Source of the DNA: Parabacteroides sp. PM6-13
GTDB taxonomy: Bacteria > Bacteroidota > Bacteroidia > Bacteroidales > Tannerellaceae
NCBI RefSeq assembly: GCF_029892605.1
Contig: NZ_JARXWF010000001.1
Span: 248,001 to 312,000, forward strand
DNA length: 64,000 bases
Direction: 5' to 3'
Shown here: in pieces, positions 16,636-25,501 of the stretch
Layout of the letters: every line of letters begins with the position of its first letter
Position numbering within the stretch: position 1 is the first letter of the stretch
The notes under the pieces: model-generated
What the model saw: the letters and a program-made list of their open reading frames with translations, nothing else
What the model was told of the DNA's origin: nothing
The model's database searches: none
Translations under genes and position numbers: made by a program

Positions 16636-17370
16636 CTAAAGTTTCTCCTCTATCTTAATCACCCCTTTCAACTCATCATCCTTCAAATGTCGTTTGATGC
16701 TTACTACTTCTACTCCCTTGAAAACATCAGGAAAAACGTTTTTTAGGAAGTTAGCAATATCCATCTGATTTCTTGGCTTGAAGTAGTTCCAGATATTCCA
16801 CCCGAAATGACGGAGGTCGATGGCTGTCAGTTCTTTGACTATAACCGGCTTCAACTCTTTCTCTTCTAATTTGTCCATGTATGCACGGATATTCCGGCAA
16901 AGAATATCAAGATCATCATCTGAGAGATAAAGGGCAAACGATTTCCGAGTATAGTCCAGAGCAATATTCAGCATTTCTTCCTGTTCTTTGGCTATGTTTT
17001 TCTGCTGTTCATTCCGAATATCGTCTAAAGACACATTCGATTCCGGTATATCAATTTCAAATTTCTTTTCTTCTATCTGTGGTTCAGCAACAATCTGAGG
17101 AATTTGTCTTTGCTCAATCTTCTTGCGGAAATAAGGAATCTTAGCTAATCCGTTCCCGATCCACGGCAACATTATATTTTGAAGTGCCACATGGATACTT
17201 AAATATACTACCGCCTGAATAGCTAATATCACAATAAAGACGATGAAAGCTGTAAAACTATCAAAGCCAACCGAAACAGTAAACATGCGTGCTAATGCTG
17301 CAATCGCCAAAGCAACGCAAGCCACGATCGCATATAATATAATGTACTGCAAAAGACTGTTTTGTTTCAT
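16636..17370 (-). CDS. Uncharacterised membrane protein of the integrase operon
   Basis: 244 aa. Two N-terminal membrane segments (about residues 8-28 and 36-62) are followed by a charged cytoplasmic region with a helical stretch (EQQKNIAKEQEEMLNIAL) and a compact C-terminal domain (LTAIDLRHFGWNIWNYF). I do not recognise the family. It overlaps the integrase stop by 4 bases, so it is co-translated with it. It may affect mating or establishment; no function can be assigned. Confidence 0.75.
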   Translation of the reverse strand: MKQNSLLQYIILYAIVACVALAIAALARMFTVSVGFDSFTAFIVFIVILAIQAVVYLSIHVALQNIMLPWIGNGLAKIPYFRKKIEQRQIPQIVAEPQIEEKKFEIDIPESNVSLDDIRNEQQKNIAKEQEEMLNIALDYTRKSFALYLSDDDLDILCRNIRAYMDKLEEKELKPVIVKELTAIDLRHFGWNIWNYFKPRNQMDIANFLKNVFPDVFKGVEVVSIKRHLKDDELKGVIKIEEKL

Positions 17371-18626
17371 TCTTCTGTGTTATTAAGAGTGTTCAACTGA
17401 ATCGCTTGTGCCGCTTTGCTTTTCTTCTTGTCCACAACTTTTGCGTAAATCTGTGTGGTTTTTACGTTGGTGTGTCCGAGCATCTTACTAACAGTGTAAA
17501 TATCTGTACCACTGGATAATTGAAGAGTTGCGTATGTGTGCCTAAAGCAATGAAATGTAATCCGCTTCGTGATTCCGGCGGCTTCTATCCAACGTTTCAA
17601 GGGTTTAGAAACCCATGCAGGATCGGGTAAATTTTCGAAAACAAGTTGCTCCGGCTCACGAGGTTCGCCACACAAATCAAGTGCCTGTTGCGAAATAGGC
17701 ATATATTCCACACCTTTTGTTTTCTGTTGTGTGAAATGCAATTGTGCTTGGTCGCCATTCATGCTGATTTCTTTCCATCGTAATTTCTGAATATCACAAT
17801 GTCGTAATCCGGTAAGAGCAGAAAACAATGCAGCGCGTTTGAGAACATCACGTTCACATGGTGCGCCTGCAAGAATGTTAAGCTCTTCAACGGTCAAGTA
17901 TTCACGTCTTGACTCTTGTTCCGGTATGCCTTTGATTTTTGCAGATAAATCAGTTGTCAGGTATCCATCTATGAAAGCTTGCTTTAATGCCGCCTTGAAA
18001 ATGGAAAAGTATGTTACTGCGGTATTGCGAGAAATAGTTCCGCTTTTATTCCCTCCGCAGGGAGCAGACAACAGATATAACTTAAAATCTTCGGCAAAGC
18101 GATTGTCGATTTTGGCAAAAGGCAATGTGTCTCCAGCGAAAAGCTTTATTAATTCGTAGGTTCGTTTCCAGTTTACACGGATAGAGTCCGAACTTTGTGC
18201 ATGGCGTTTCTTGGCGGTAGCATTAAAATACTCTACGAAATTCTGCTGCGCACGCTCTTTTTGTTCAACTTGTGCACTTTCTGTATCACTATATAGATCA
18301 GCATTATCATATTCTCGTTGCCGAAGCTTACGGATTCCATCTGCATACAGCATCGTTTCTTGGTCTTTCTCACTTCGGCAAACGATTATTCCATTATCAT
18401 CACGTTTGGGCTTGTAGGTTTTTGTTCCATCTGCATCGGTGCGGGCAGTACGTTTTTTATCCCACTCTACAGTAGTAATGCAGCGATTCAAGTATTCTCG
18501 AACACGCTGTGGGGTTTGCTTGCCGGGAGCATAAACCGGATAGCTTTCAATATAAACATACCACTCTTTACGGTCTTCCGCCTTACGAAGCCGAACAGTT
18601 ACTTTTGTATTGGAGAGTTGTTTCAT
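17367..18626 (-). CDS. int: Tyrosine recombinase (integrase) of the dnaK-targeted element
   Basis: 419 aa, usual for Bacteroidetes element integrases. It has an N-terminal arm-binding/SAM-like region (1-240) and a C-terminal catalytic domain. Catalytic residues visible: Arg275 (TGLRHCD), Lys302 or Lys304 (QQKTKG), His359 and Arg362 (HCFRH), His385 (LGHTN), and nucleophile Tyr394 (TQIYAK), so it should be active. It overlaps both neighbours by 4 bases. It is the only recombinase in the window and should act on the dnaK-tail repeats. Confidence 0.93.
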   Translation of the reverse strand: MKQLSNTKVTVRLRKAEDRKEWYVYIESYPVYAPGKQTPQRVREYLNRCITTVEWDKKRTARTDADGTKTYKPKRDDNGIIVCRSEKDQETMLYADGIRKLRQREYDNADLYSDTESAQVEQKERAQQNFVEYFNATAKKRHAQSSDSIRVNWKRTYELIKLFAGDTLPFAKIDNRFAEDFKLYLLSAPCGGNKSGTISRNTAVTYFSIFKAALKQAFIDGYLTTDLSAKIKGIPEQESRREYLTVEELNILAGAPCERDVLKRAALFSALTGLRHCDIQKLRWKEISMNGDQAQLHFTQQKTKGVEYMPISQQALDLCGEPREPEQLVFENLPDPAWVSKPLKRWIEAAGITKRITFHCFRHTYATLQLSSGTDIYTVSKMLGHTNVKTTQIYAKVVDKKKSKAAQAIQLNTLNNTEE

Positions 18627-19192
18627 TTGCCTGCGAATATTTTATCGATTAGTTCTTTTGGGGCATATACATATTTTCCAACTTGACGTTTGGGAATACT
18701 GTTTCGGCGAATGATTTTATCAACGGAAGAAAGAGAAGCACCATACTTTTCTGATATTTCATTGATAGTATAACATTCATCAATCTCGTAGTGCAGTTTC
18801 ATAGGCTTTTCTTTTGGCTCTTCTGGTATCTCAACCGCAGTAAACATTTCTTCGAGGTGCTTCCTGCTTACCCTTGTCAGTCGTTTTCCAAAATTAACCG
18901 CCGGAACTTTCCCCGATTTAATAAGGCGGCGAATAGTATCTTTAGATATCCCAAACAGAATTGTTGCTTCTGTGATTGAGATATAAGGACGAGTTTGCAT
19001 TTCCGCAATCCTGCTAGCTGATTCTTCTAAGAGTTTCTGCTTCTGCTCAGCTTCCTTAGCTTTCCGCTTCTTCTCTTTGCCAGACTTGTTTGCACAGGTA
19101 GAACCACAGAAACGAGTGACCACTGTTTTTGCCTCAAAGGGCTTTCCACATTGTTCACAGATCTTCGGTATTTTCAGTTGACTAAATCCCAT
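18623..19192 (-). CDS. Zinc-ribbon plus tandem HTH protein, probable excisionase/regulator
   Basis: 189 aa from ATG at 19192. A Cys-rich ribbon (ICEQCGKPF...RFCGSTCANK) is followed by a helical linker and two HTH_17-type domains (SITEATILFGISKDTIRRLI and TINEISEKYGASLSSVDKII). Each domain is the kind used by Xis-like recombination factors. The frame stays open upstream to TTG at 19276, but that stretch contains two direct repeats that look like integrase sites, so I prefer 19192. It is first in the int operon. Confidence 0.78.
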   Translation of the reverse strand: MGFSQLKIPKICEQCGKPFEAKTVVTRFCGSTCANKSGKEKKRKAKEAEQKQKLLEESASRIAEMQTRPYISITEATILFGISKDTIRRLIKSGKVPAVNFGKRLTRVSRKHLEEMFTAVEIPEEPKEKPMKLHYEIDECYTINEISEKYGASLSSVDKIIRRNSIPKRQVGKYVYAPKELIDKIFAGK

Positions 19193-19203
19193 ATATTTTG
19201 CAT

Positions 19204-19279
19204 CATCCGTTACATTATCGCCGATTAAGGTATAATAAGACCTAATAAGCATGAATAAGGCGCACATTGTCGCCAATTA
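19204..19279. repeat. Right-end arm-type repeats of the large element
   Basis: CATCCGTTACATTATC (19204-19219) has two mismatches to the left-end block CATCGGTTACATTGTC (4824-4839). ACATTATCGCCGATTA (19212) and ACATTGTCGCCAATTA (19264) form a direct repeat, 52 bases apart. The pattern fits integrase or excisionase binding sites. Confidence 0.5.
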
Positions 19280-19298
19280 GCGCGCGGAACAATTATGG

Positions 19299-19330
19299 TA
19301 CAAATGTATGATAAAAAACTATCAAAACCA
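19299..19330 (-). promoter_or_regulatory. Right-end repeat of the large element, containing the int-operon promoter
   Basis: TACAAATGTATGATAA is shared with the small element (4588-4603). On the minus strand it gives TACATTTG (19301-19308) preceded by TTTTGATAG, a good Bacteroides promoter facing the HTH-int operon. Confidence 0.6.
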
Positions 19331-19360
19331 ATAGCTATCTACAAATATATAAAAACAAAA

Positions 19361-19389
19361 ATCCCCGTAAACTATTCGTTTACAGGGAT
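19361..19389 (-). terminator. dnaK transcription terminator carried by the element end
   Basis: Arms ATCCCC-GTAAAC and GTTTAC-AGGGAT, with a TTTTTGTTTTT tail on the minus strand, 35 bases after the dnaK stop. A diverged copy sits at 3461-3483 beyond the far end of the elements. Confidence 0.75.
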
Positions 19390-19410
19390 TTTCTATTGTT
19401 TATTGATTAT

Positions 19411-19441
19411 TTCTAATCGCCTTTTACTTCACTTCTTCGAA
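19411..19441. repeat. att core copy at the dnaK 3' end
   Basis: Perfect 31-base repeat of 4720-4750, overlapping the last six codons of dnaK and 13 bases beyond. Integration here leaves dnaK intact because the element supplies the same tail. Confidence 0.9.
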
Positions 19442-21343
19442 GTCCACATCGGTCACTTCGCCGTCGGAGTTGCCGGGGTTGTTGCCGGGTTGTTGCTGAC
19501 CACTGAAGTCGGCTCCAGGACCGGGTTGGCCGCCGGGTTGTTGGCCGGCGTTGTACATTTCCTGGCTGGCGGCTTGGAATATGGTGTTCAGTTCGGCCAT
19601 GGCGGCGTCGATGGCATCGATGTCCTGGGCTTTGTGAGCATCCTTCAGCTTGGCAAGGGCGGCTTCGATCTGGCCTTTCTTGTCGGCTGGCAATTTGTCG
19701 CCCAGTTCGCTCAGTTGCTTTTCCGTCTGGAAGATGGTGCTGTCTGCCTGGTTGATCTTATCGATGCGCTCTTTTTCTTTCTTATCCGCTTCGGCATTGG
19801 CGGCGGCTTCATCCTTCATGCGTTTTACTTCATCATCACTCAAACCGCTGGAGGCCTCGATACGTATGTTTTGTACCTTTCCGGTTCCTTTGTCCTTGGC
19901 CGATACATTCAAGATACCGTTCGCGTCGATATCGAAGGTCACTTCAATCTGAGGAACGCCTCGCTGAGCTGCTGGAATACCATCTAAGTGGAAACGGCCC
20001 AATGATTTGTTATCGCGTGCCAACGAGCGTTCGCCTTGCAGGATATGGATCTCTACCGATGGCTGGTTATCGGCCGCTGTCGTAAATGTTTCCGATTTCT
20101 TTGTCGGGATCGTCGTGTTGGCATCGATCAACTTGGTCATCACACCACCCATGGTTTCAATACCTAACGAAAGCGGAGTCACGTCGAGCAACAACACATC
20201 TTTCACTTCACCGGTCAACACACCACCCTGGATAGCCGCTCCAACAGCTACCACTTCGTCCGGGTTCACTCCCTTTGACGGAGCCTTACCGAAGAACTTC
20301 TCAACAATCTCCTGGATAGCCGGGATACGGGTTGATCCACCTACCAGAATCACTTCATCGATATCCGAAGTACTCAGGTTAGCATCTTTCAGCGACTGAC
20401 GACAAGGCTCGATACAAGCCTGGATCAACGAGTCTGCCAATTGTTCGAATTTAGCACGCGTCAAGGCCTTCACCAAGTGCTTTGGAATACCATCTACCGG
20501 CATAATATACGGCAAGTTGATCTCCGTGCTGGTCGAGCTCGACAATTCGATCTTAGCCTTTTCGGCTGCCTCTTTCAGACGTTGCAGAGCCATCGGGTCC
20601 TTACGCAAGTCCGGTCCCTCTTCGCGCTGGAACTCTTCTGCCAACCAGTCGATAATTACGTGGTCGAAGTCGTCACCACCCAGGTGCGTGTCACCATTGG
20701 TCGATTTTACTTCAAACACACCGTCACCCAACTCAAGGATAGAGATATCGAACGTACCACCACCTAAGTCGAACACGGCGATCTTCATATCTTTGTTTGT
20801 CTTGTCCAAACCATAAGCCAGAGAGGCAGCCGTCGGTTCGTTCACGATACGGCGAACGGTCAGACCGGCAATTTCACCTGCCTCTTTCGTAGCCTGACGT
20901 TGTGCGTCGCTAAAATAGGCCGGTACGGTAATCACCGCTTCTGTCACCTCTTGTCCCAGATAGTCTTCTGCCGTTTTCTTCATTTTCTGAAGTGTCATGG
21001 CAGAGATTTCCTGCGGGGTATACAAACGACCGTCGATATCCACGCGCGGTGTATTGTTATCACCCTTCACCACTTTATAAGGCACGCGATTGATTTCTTT
21101 TGATACCTGATCATAGGTTTCCCCCATGAAACGTTTGATAGAGAATATTGTTTTCTCCGGATTGGTGATCGCCTGACGTTTTGCCGGGTCGCCCACCTTT
21201 CTTTCTCCTCCTTCCACAAAGGCCACAATAGAAGGAGTCGTACGCTTTCCTTCACTGTTTGAGATCACAACCGGTTCGTTACCCTCCAATACGGCAACAC
21301 AAGAGTTGGTTGTTCCTAAGTCAATTCCAATAATTTTTCCCAT
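19424..21343 (-). CDS. dnaK: Molecular chaperone DnaK (Hsp70)
   Basis: 639 aa, full length. The ATPase domain begins [17 protein letters not shown]. The linker [16 protein letters not shown] (about 385-400) leads to the substrate-binding domain, helical lid and a Gly/Gln/Pro-rich tail ending FEEVK. It refolds proteins with DnaJ and GrpE, neither of which is in the window. The last codons form the integration site of the elements downstream, and the coding sequence is preserved. No CIRCE-type inverted repeat is visible upstream. Confidence 0.98.
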   Translation of the reverse strand: MGKIIGIDLGTTNSCVAVLEGNEPVVISNSEGKRTTPSIVAFVEGGERKVGDPAKRQAITNPEKTIFSIKRFMGETYDQVSKEINRVPYKVVKGDNNTPRVDIDGRLYTPQEISAMTLQKMKKTAEDYLGQEVTEAVITVPAYFSDAQRQATKEAGEIAGLTVRRIVNEPTAASLAYGLDKTNKDMKIAVFDLGGGTFDISILELGDGVFEVKSTNGDTHLGGDDFDHVIIDWLAEEFQREEGPDLRKDPMALQRLKEAAEKAKIELSSSTSTEINLPYIMPVDGIPKHLVKALTRAKFEQLADSLIQACIEPCRQSLKDANLSTSDIDEVILVGGSTRIPAIQEIVEKFFGKAPSKGVNPDEVVAVGAAIQGGVLTGEVKDVLLLDVTPLSLGIETMGGVMTKLIDANTTIPTKKSETFTTAADNQPSVEIHILQGERSLARDNKSLGRFHLDGIPAAQRGVPQIEVTFDIDANGILNVSAKDKGTGKVQNIRIEASSGLSDDEVKRMKDEAAANAEADKKEKERIDKINQADSTIFQTEKQLSELGDKLPADKKGQIEAALAKLKDAHKAQDIDAIDAAMAELNTIFQAASQEMYNAGQQPGGQPGPGADFSGQQQPGNNPGNSDGEVTDVDFEEVK

Positions 21344-21414
21344 TTTCTTATTCTTTATTTTATTTGTTAATATCTTTTCTATTCTCTTGCCCGCTCTTTT
21401 TCTCGAGCGAGCTC

Positions 21415-21443
21415 ACTAAGTATTTAACAAATGCCGTGCCAAA
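21415..21443 (-). promoter_or_regulatory. Possible dnaK promoter
   Basis: On the minus strand TTTG (21440-21443) and TACTTAGT (21415-21422) resemble the -33 and -7 boxes, but the -7 box is a poor match. About 70 bases of leader would follow. Weak. Confidence 0.25.
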
Positions 21444-21527
21444 CTTGTTTACACGAGATCTTACCGGATGACAAACCGCCATCCTGTCATATCGGCAGCT
21501 ATTTTAGTCACCTTATAAAAAAGAAAA

Positions 21528-21553
21528 CCCGGTACGCTTTTTTCCGTACCGGG
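21528..21553 (-). terminator. Terminator of the RNase E/G gene
   Basis: Perfect 9-base arms CCCGGTACG/CGTACCGGG with a T-rich tail on the minus strand, 8 bases after the gene end. Confidence 0.85.
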
Positions 21554-21560
21554 CTCTCCC

Positions 21561-23135
21561 CTATTTTATCTCCTTCTCTTCTTTCATGTCAAGTTCATTC
21601 TTGTCGGTATCATAGAAATGATATTCGAGGAATGCCAGACTCTGATCAGGGATCACTTTCATTCCAAGGGAATACTTGAATTTCCACTTCAGACTAAGCG
21701 GAACGATTCCTTTGTTCACAAATGCTGCCACATAGGGATGCAGATGCAGGGTAAATTTCTTCACATGATGCTTATTCACTAAGCAATCGATTTTTCCTTC
21801 CAGACTATCGGTAAATAAAATAGATGGTTTTGATTTTCCGGTACCGAAACAACTCGGACACGACTCATTCGTATCGAGCTCCATCTCGGGACGGACACGT
21901 TGGCGTGTGATTTGCATCAAACCGAATTTGCTGATGGGCAAAATATTATGCTTCGCCCGATCGCCTGCCATGGCCTTCGACATGTATTCAAACAATTTCT
22001 GCCGGTTGGCAGGTTCTACCATATCGATATAGTCGATTACGATAATCCCTCCCAAATCACGCAGGCGCATCTGACGCGCGATTTCCGTGGCGGCTGCCAT
22101 ATTCACGTCAATAGCTGTCGTTTCCTGGGCATCACTGCCACGCGAACGGTTGCCACTATTAACATCGATCACATGCATGGCCTCTGTATGCTCGATAATC
22201 AGGTAAGCTCCACTCTTGTAAGTAACAGTACGCCCAAAAAGCGATTTGATCTGCTTGGTGATGGCAAAGTTATCGAAAATGGGCAGTTCCCCCCGATACT
22301 GTTGCACGATCTCCTCCCGTCCGGGAGCGATCAAACTTACGTAGTCGCGTACATCCCGGTAAATATCGGGATCGTTCACATGAATGTGCTGGAAAGAGGG
22401 ATTGAAAATATCACGCAACAAAGCCACCGTACGTCCTGTTTCTTCGTAAATAACAGACGGCACTTTGGCTTTGGCTACTTTCGGAATGTTCTCTTCCCAA
22501 CGCTTCACCAATGTCTTTAGCTCATGATCGAGTTCGGCTACGCGTTTGCCTTCCGAAGAGGTGCGAACAATCACACTGAAGTTCTTCGGTTTGATGCTTT
22601 GAATCAACTGGCGTAACCGGGCTCTCTCTTCACTCGATTTGATTTTGGTGGAGACAGATACCTTATCAGCAAAAGGTATGAGCACGATGTATCTTCCGGC
22701 AAAGGAAAGCTCGGAAGTCAGTCTGGGTCCTTTGGTGGATATAGGTTCCTTGGCAATCTGCACCAGCACTTCCTGCCCGGCTTTAAGCACTTCACTGATG
22801 CTGCCGTTTTTTTCGATCTCCGGCAGGAACTGTGTTTTAGCAATCGAAGGAAACTTCTTCGGATCGCTGTTTAAAGCCTGTTTGAGGAATTTCTGTTGAG
22901 ATGTGAAATGGGGACCTAAATCCTGGTAGTGAAGAAATGCATCCTTTTTATAACCTACATCGACAAAAGCAGCGTTTAACCCGGGCATAAGTTTCTTAAC
23001 CTTGCCAATAAAAATATCGCCTACTGCAAACGACACATTGCGTGCTTCTTTCTGAAGCTCCACCAGGTTTTTGTCTTCCAGTACAGCAATCGATACCTCT
23101 TTGGGTCTTACATCTACTACTAATTCACTTGTCAC
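21561..23135 (-). CDS. rng: Ribonuclease E/G family endoribonuclease
   Basis: 524 aa, the length of RNase G-type enzymes without a degradosome scaffold. An N-terminal S1 domain (VGDIFIGKVKKLMPGLNAAF, FVDVGYKKDAFLHYQD) is followed by the catalytic DNase I-like region with acidic metal ligands (MHVIDVNSGN, GGIIVIDYIDM). A Zn-link-like CPSCFGTG sits near residue 431. It processes rRNA and mRNA. It lies downstream of the HU and 29-aa genes on the same strand, a common Bacteroidales order. Confidence 0.94.
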   Translation of the reverse strand: MTSELVVDVRPKEVSIAVLEDKNLVELQKEARNVSFAVGDIFIGKVKKLMPGLNAAFVDVGYKKDAFLHYQDLGPHFTSQQKFLKQALNSDPKKFPSIAKTQFLPEIEKNGSISEVLKAGQEVLVQIAKEPISTKGPRLTSELSFAGRYIVLIPFADKVSVSTKIKSSEERARLRQLIQSIKPKNFSVIVRTSSEGKRVAELDHELKTLVKRWEENIPKVAKAKVPSVIYEETGRTVALLRDIFNPSFQHIHVNDPDIYRDVRDYVSLIAPGREEIVQQYRGELPIFDNFAITKQIKSLFGRTVTYKSGAYLIIEHTEAMHVIDVNSGNRSRGSDAQETTAIDVNMAAATEIARQMRLRDLGGIIVIDYIDMVEPANRQKLFEYMSKAMAGDRAKHNILPISKFGLMQITRQRVRPEMELDTNESCPSCFGTGKSKPSILFTDSLEGKIDCLVNKHHVKKFTLHLHPYVAAFVNKGIVPLSLKWKFKYSLGMKVIPDQSLAFLEYHFYDTDKNELDMKEEKEIK

Positions 23136-23245
23136 TTATAAATTGGATTATATCACATTTCTGATCTTACTAAATACGCAAAGAACAAACTTAGAAGATT
23201 GCTTGTAAGTTTGTTCTTTAAGAGTTTGCCAGAAAAATAGACAGC

Positions 23246-23335
23246 TTATTTTTTCTTATGTCTATTCTTTTTCAGTCTCTTTTTGCGCTTGTGCGTAGAC
23301 ATCTTATGTCTTTTTCTTTTTTTTCCGCTTGGCAT
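23246..23335 (-). CDS. 29-aa basic protein with AURKAIP1/COX24 (mS38-like) domain
   Basis: A tiny frame MPSGKKRKRHKM-STHKRKKRLKKNRHKKK with stop at 23246. More than half of the residues are Lys or Arg. This is the short COX24/AURKAIP1-type peptide annotated in Bacteroidetes and related to mitochondrial ribosomal protein mS38. It probably binds the ribosome. It lies between hup and rng on the same strand. Confidence 0.8.
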   Translation of the reverse strand: MPSGKKRKRHKMSTHKRKKRLKKNRHKKK

Positions 23336-23368
23336 CGTTTTATTGATTTATATAATTAAACTAAATTC

Positions 23369-23647
23369 TTATTTTTCTTTCACTTGCTTCAAGAAGGTCT
23401 TCGCCGGCTTGAAAGATGGGATGTTATGTTCCGGAATGATGATCGTCGTGTTCTTAGAGATGTTACGAGCTGTTTTCTGTGCTCTTTTCTTCACCACGAA
23501 GCTACCAAAACCTCTCAAGTATACGTTATCACCCTCCGATAAAGAATCCTTTACAATCTCCATAAAAGATTCTACACTGGCCAGTACCGTTGACTTGTCA
23601 ATACCAGTGCTCTTCGAAATTTCACTAACAATGTCTGCTTTAGTCAT
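23369..23647 (-). CDS. hup: HU/IHF-family DNA-binding protein
   Basis: 92 aa, standard HU length. It starts MTKADIVSEISKSTGI, with the beta-arm region GDNVYLRGFGSFVVKKRAQK and the usual tail FKPAKTFLKQV. It bends and compacts DNA as a dimer. It is first in the hup, COX24-like, rng cluster and is divergent from mutY. Confidence 0.95.
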   Translation of the reverse strand: MTKADIVSEISKSTGIDKSTVLASVESFMEIVKDSLSEGDNVYLRGFGSFVVKKRAQKTARNISKNTTIIIPEHNIPSFKPAKTFLKQVKEK

Positions 23648-23692
23648 GTCTTTTGATATTATATTGAATTATGTCTTTAATTTTTTGGACTG

Positions 23693-23700
23693 CAAATATA
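23693..23700 (-). promoter_or_regulatory. Putative hup promoter -7 box
   Basis: The minus strand reads TATATTTG, a perfect TAnnTTTG, about 45 bases before the hup ATG. Confidence 0.5.
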
Positions 23701-23803
23701 TAGCTTTTATTTGGAGTTGGGAAAAATTTGTTTGCCATTTTTTATTAAAAAGATTCTTTCCCTTCTCAGATTATCTGCGTATGTTTGCATCGATCAAAGA
23801 GTT

Positions 23804-24904
23804 ATGGTGCCAAATTCACAAAAAAAGAATCCCATTTTGCCCCAAAAGAAAGAGCTGACGTTCAGTAATCTGTTCATCAACTGGTATTTTAAACACAAAA
23901 GAGAGCTGCCGTGGAGAGAGACCCGAGATCCCTACACCATTTGGATATCGGAAATTATCCTGCAACAGACACGCGTAGCCCAGGGCATAGACTATTTCCG
24001 GCGCTTTATGGAACGCTTCCCTGACGTCGCGTCGCTGGCCGCCGCCGAGGAGGACGAGGTATTGAAATACTGGCAGGGACTGGGCTATTACAGCCGGGCG
24101 CGCAACCTGCACGCGGCCGCCCGGGAGATTATGTCTCGCCACCAGGGTCGTTTCCCCTCCACACATAAAGAGGTATTGGCACTCAAAGGCATTGGCGACT
24201 ATACGGCAGCTGCTATCCTCTCTTTTGCTTGGAACCAGCCCTATCCGGTGGTCGACGGTAATGTGTACCGCGTATTATCCCGCCTCTTTGGCATCTCCAC
24301 CCCTATCGACAGCAGTCAGGGCAAGAAAGAATTCACCGCGCTGGCGGCGGAGATTATGCCTTCCGACCAGGCCGGCCTACACAACCAGGCCATTATGGAG
24401 TTCGGCGCGTTGCAATGCACACCGCAGCAGCCCGACTGCTCAGCCTGCCCCTTCGCCGGTCGCTGCGTGGCATGGCAAGAGCAAAATCCGCAAGCCTATC
24501 CTGTCAAAGCTGGCAAAACCAAGAGTCGCAACCGCTACTTCCATTATTTTCATATCCTTTACCGGGAAACCACCTGGCTGCATCGCCGCGAGGGCAAGGA
24601 TATATGGAAAGGACTGTATGAATTCCCGCTGATAGAGACCGACATGCCGATGGATTTCGCCGAGCTTCAACAAACCGACGCTTTCCACCACCTCTTTGCC
24701 GAGGCCGGACAGCTCTCGATCGCCATCGACCGCCCCGTAGAGAAGCACATCCTCTCCCACCAGGTCATCTACGCCACCTTCTACCGGATTGAGATCGAGC
24801 AACCCGCTCCGGCCTTCGAGGCCTTCACGGAGATATCCATCCATGATATAGAGCGCTTCGCCATTCCACGCCTTATCCATATTTATCTGGAGAAGAATTT
24901 ATAA
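23804..24904 (+). CDS. mutY: A/G-specific adenine glycosylase MutY
   Basis: 366 aa from ATG 23804 (an upstream in-frame ATG at 23711 would add a non-conserved, hydrophobic 31-residue lead). Catalytic Glu50 lies in WISEIILQQTR, the helix-hairpin-helix is LKGIGDYTAAA (about 127-137), and catalytic Asp151 is in VVDGNVYRVLSR. Cys205, 212, 215 and 221 bind the 4Fe-4S cluster. A C-terminal NUDIX-like 8-oxoG recognition domain follows. It removes adenine mispaired with 8-oxoguanine. Monocistronic, divergent from hup. Confidence 0.96.
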   Translation: MVPNSQKKNPILPQKKELTFSNLFINWYFKHKRELPWRETRDPYTIWISEIILQQTRVAQGIDYFRRFMERFPDVASLAAAEEDEVLKYWQGLGYYSRARNLHAAAREIMSRHQGRFPSTHKEVLALKGIGDYTAAAILSFAWNQPYPVVDGNVYRVLSRLFGISTPIDSSQGKKEFTALAAEIMPSDQAGLHNQAIMEFGALQCTPQQPDCSACPFAGRCVAWQEQNPQAYPVKAGKTKSRNRYFHYFHILYRETTWLHRREGKDIWKGLYEFPLIETDMPMDFAELQQTDAFHHLFAEAGQLSIAIDRPVEKHILSHQVIYATFYRIEIEQPAPAFEAFTEISIHDIERFAIPRLIHIYLEKNL

Positions 24905-24907
24905 ACA

Positions 24908-25420
24908 GGCAATCAAATTTTGGAAAATTTGAAGGAGAAAGGAGAAAGGGGAAAGGAGTGTCTTCAGATTTGGTAAGATGGGGGAGGTAGTAATATATAT
25001 TCATGGCTGAAGGCCACAGTGGGCCTGCAAGGGCCGAATCCCAGTGGGACGAAGACTTAGCCCACGGGTAAGCAGGCTGAAGGTCTGCGCAACCCTGGGA
25101 TTCCATAGATATATAAAATTGAGTTCTGTAAGAACGAAAGAAGAATCCAATATTTACAGGCGCTATCACCATATATCCTATCATACTATCTATCGTTCCT
25201 TCAGAACTCTATTTCTTGTATTACCATGACACCCAGGGTGGCGCAGGCCTTCAGCCTGCTTACCCGTGGGCTAAGTCTTCGTCCCGCTGGGACTCAGCCC
25301 TTCGGGCTTGTGACCTTCAGTCTTATAAATAAAGCCAAACATAGTGTTACCTTTGCCAACATCTCCTATACCCTTTCTCCTTTCTCCTTCCCATCTTCTC
25401 TTTCCTGAAGATCCACATCC
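24908..25420. repeat. Long inverted-repeat element between mutY and porP
   Basis: Arms of about 90 bases (near 25008-25100 and 25231-25318) are largely complementary, with blocks such as AGCCCACGGGTAAGCAGGCT and its complement. Inner arms GAGTTCTG/CAGAACTC (25121 and 25202) extend the stem. Outer polypurine GGAGAAAGG tracts (24930-24957) face polypyrimidine ones (25371-25392). No transposase is present. It looks like a non-autonomous, REP- or MITE-like intergenic repeat. The 790-base gap holds no credible gene. Confidence 0.65.
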
Positions 25421-25501
25421 ATCAGAATAATCATATTAAATCCAGCCAATCACATCCGAGGAATCCCAAAATCAGCGTAATCCCGGTTCAGACGAATTTA
25501 T

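Noticed and set aside
19295-19987. 230-codon plus-strand frame opposite dnaK.
   Set aside because: Antisense to the conserved C-terminal half of dnaK; its composition is a mirror of the Gly/Gln-rich tail.
21344-21527. CIRCE or HrcA operator sought in front of dnaK.
   Set aside because: No TTAGCACTC/GAGTGCTAA repeat is present. Only a weak Bacteroides-type promoter was found.
24908-25420. Complete insertion sequence suspected from the inverted repeats.
   Set aside because: No transposase frame and no target-site duplication could be identified; only a non-coding palindromic element remains.
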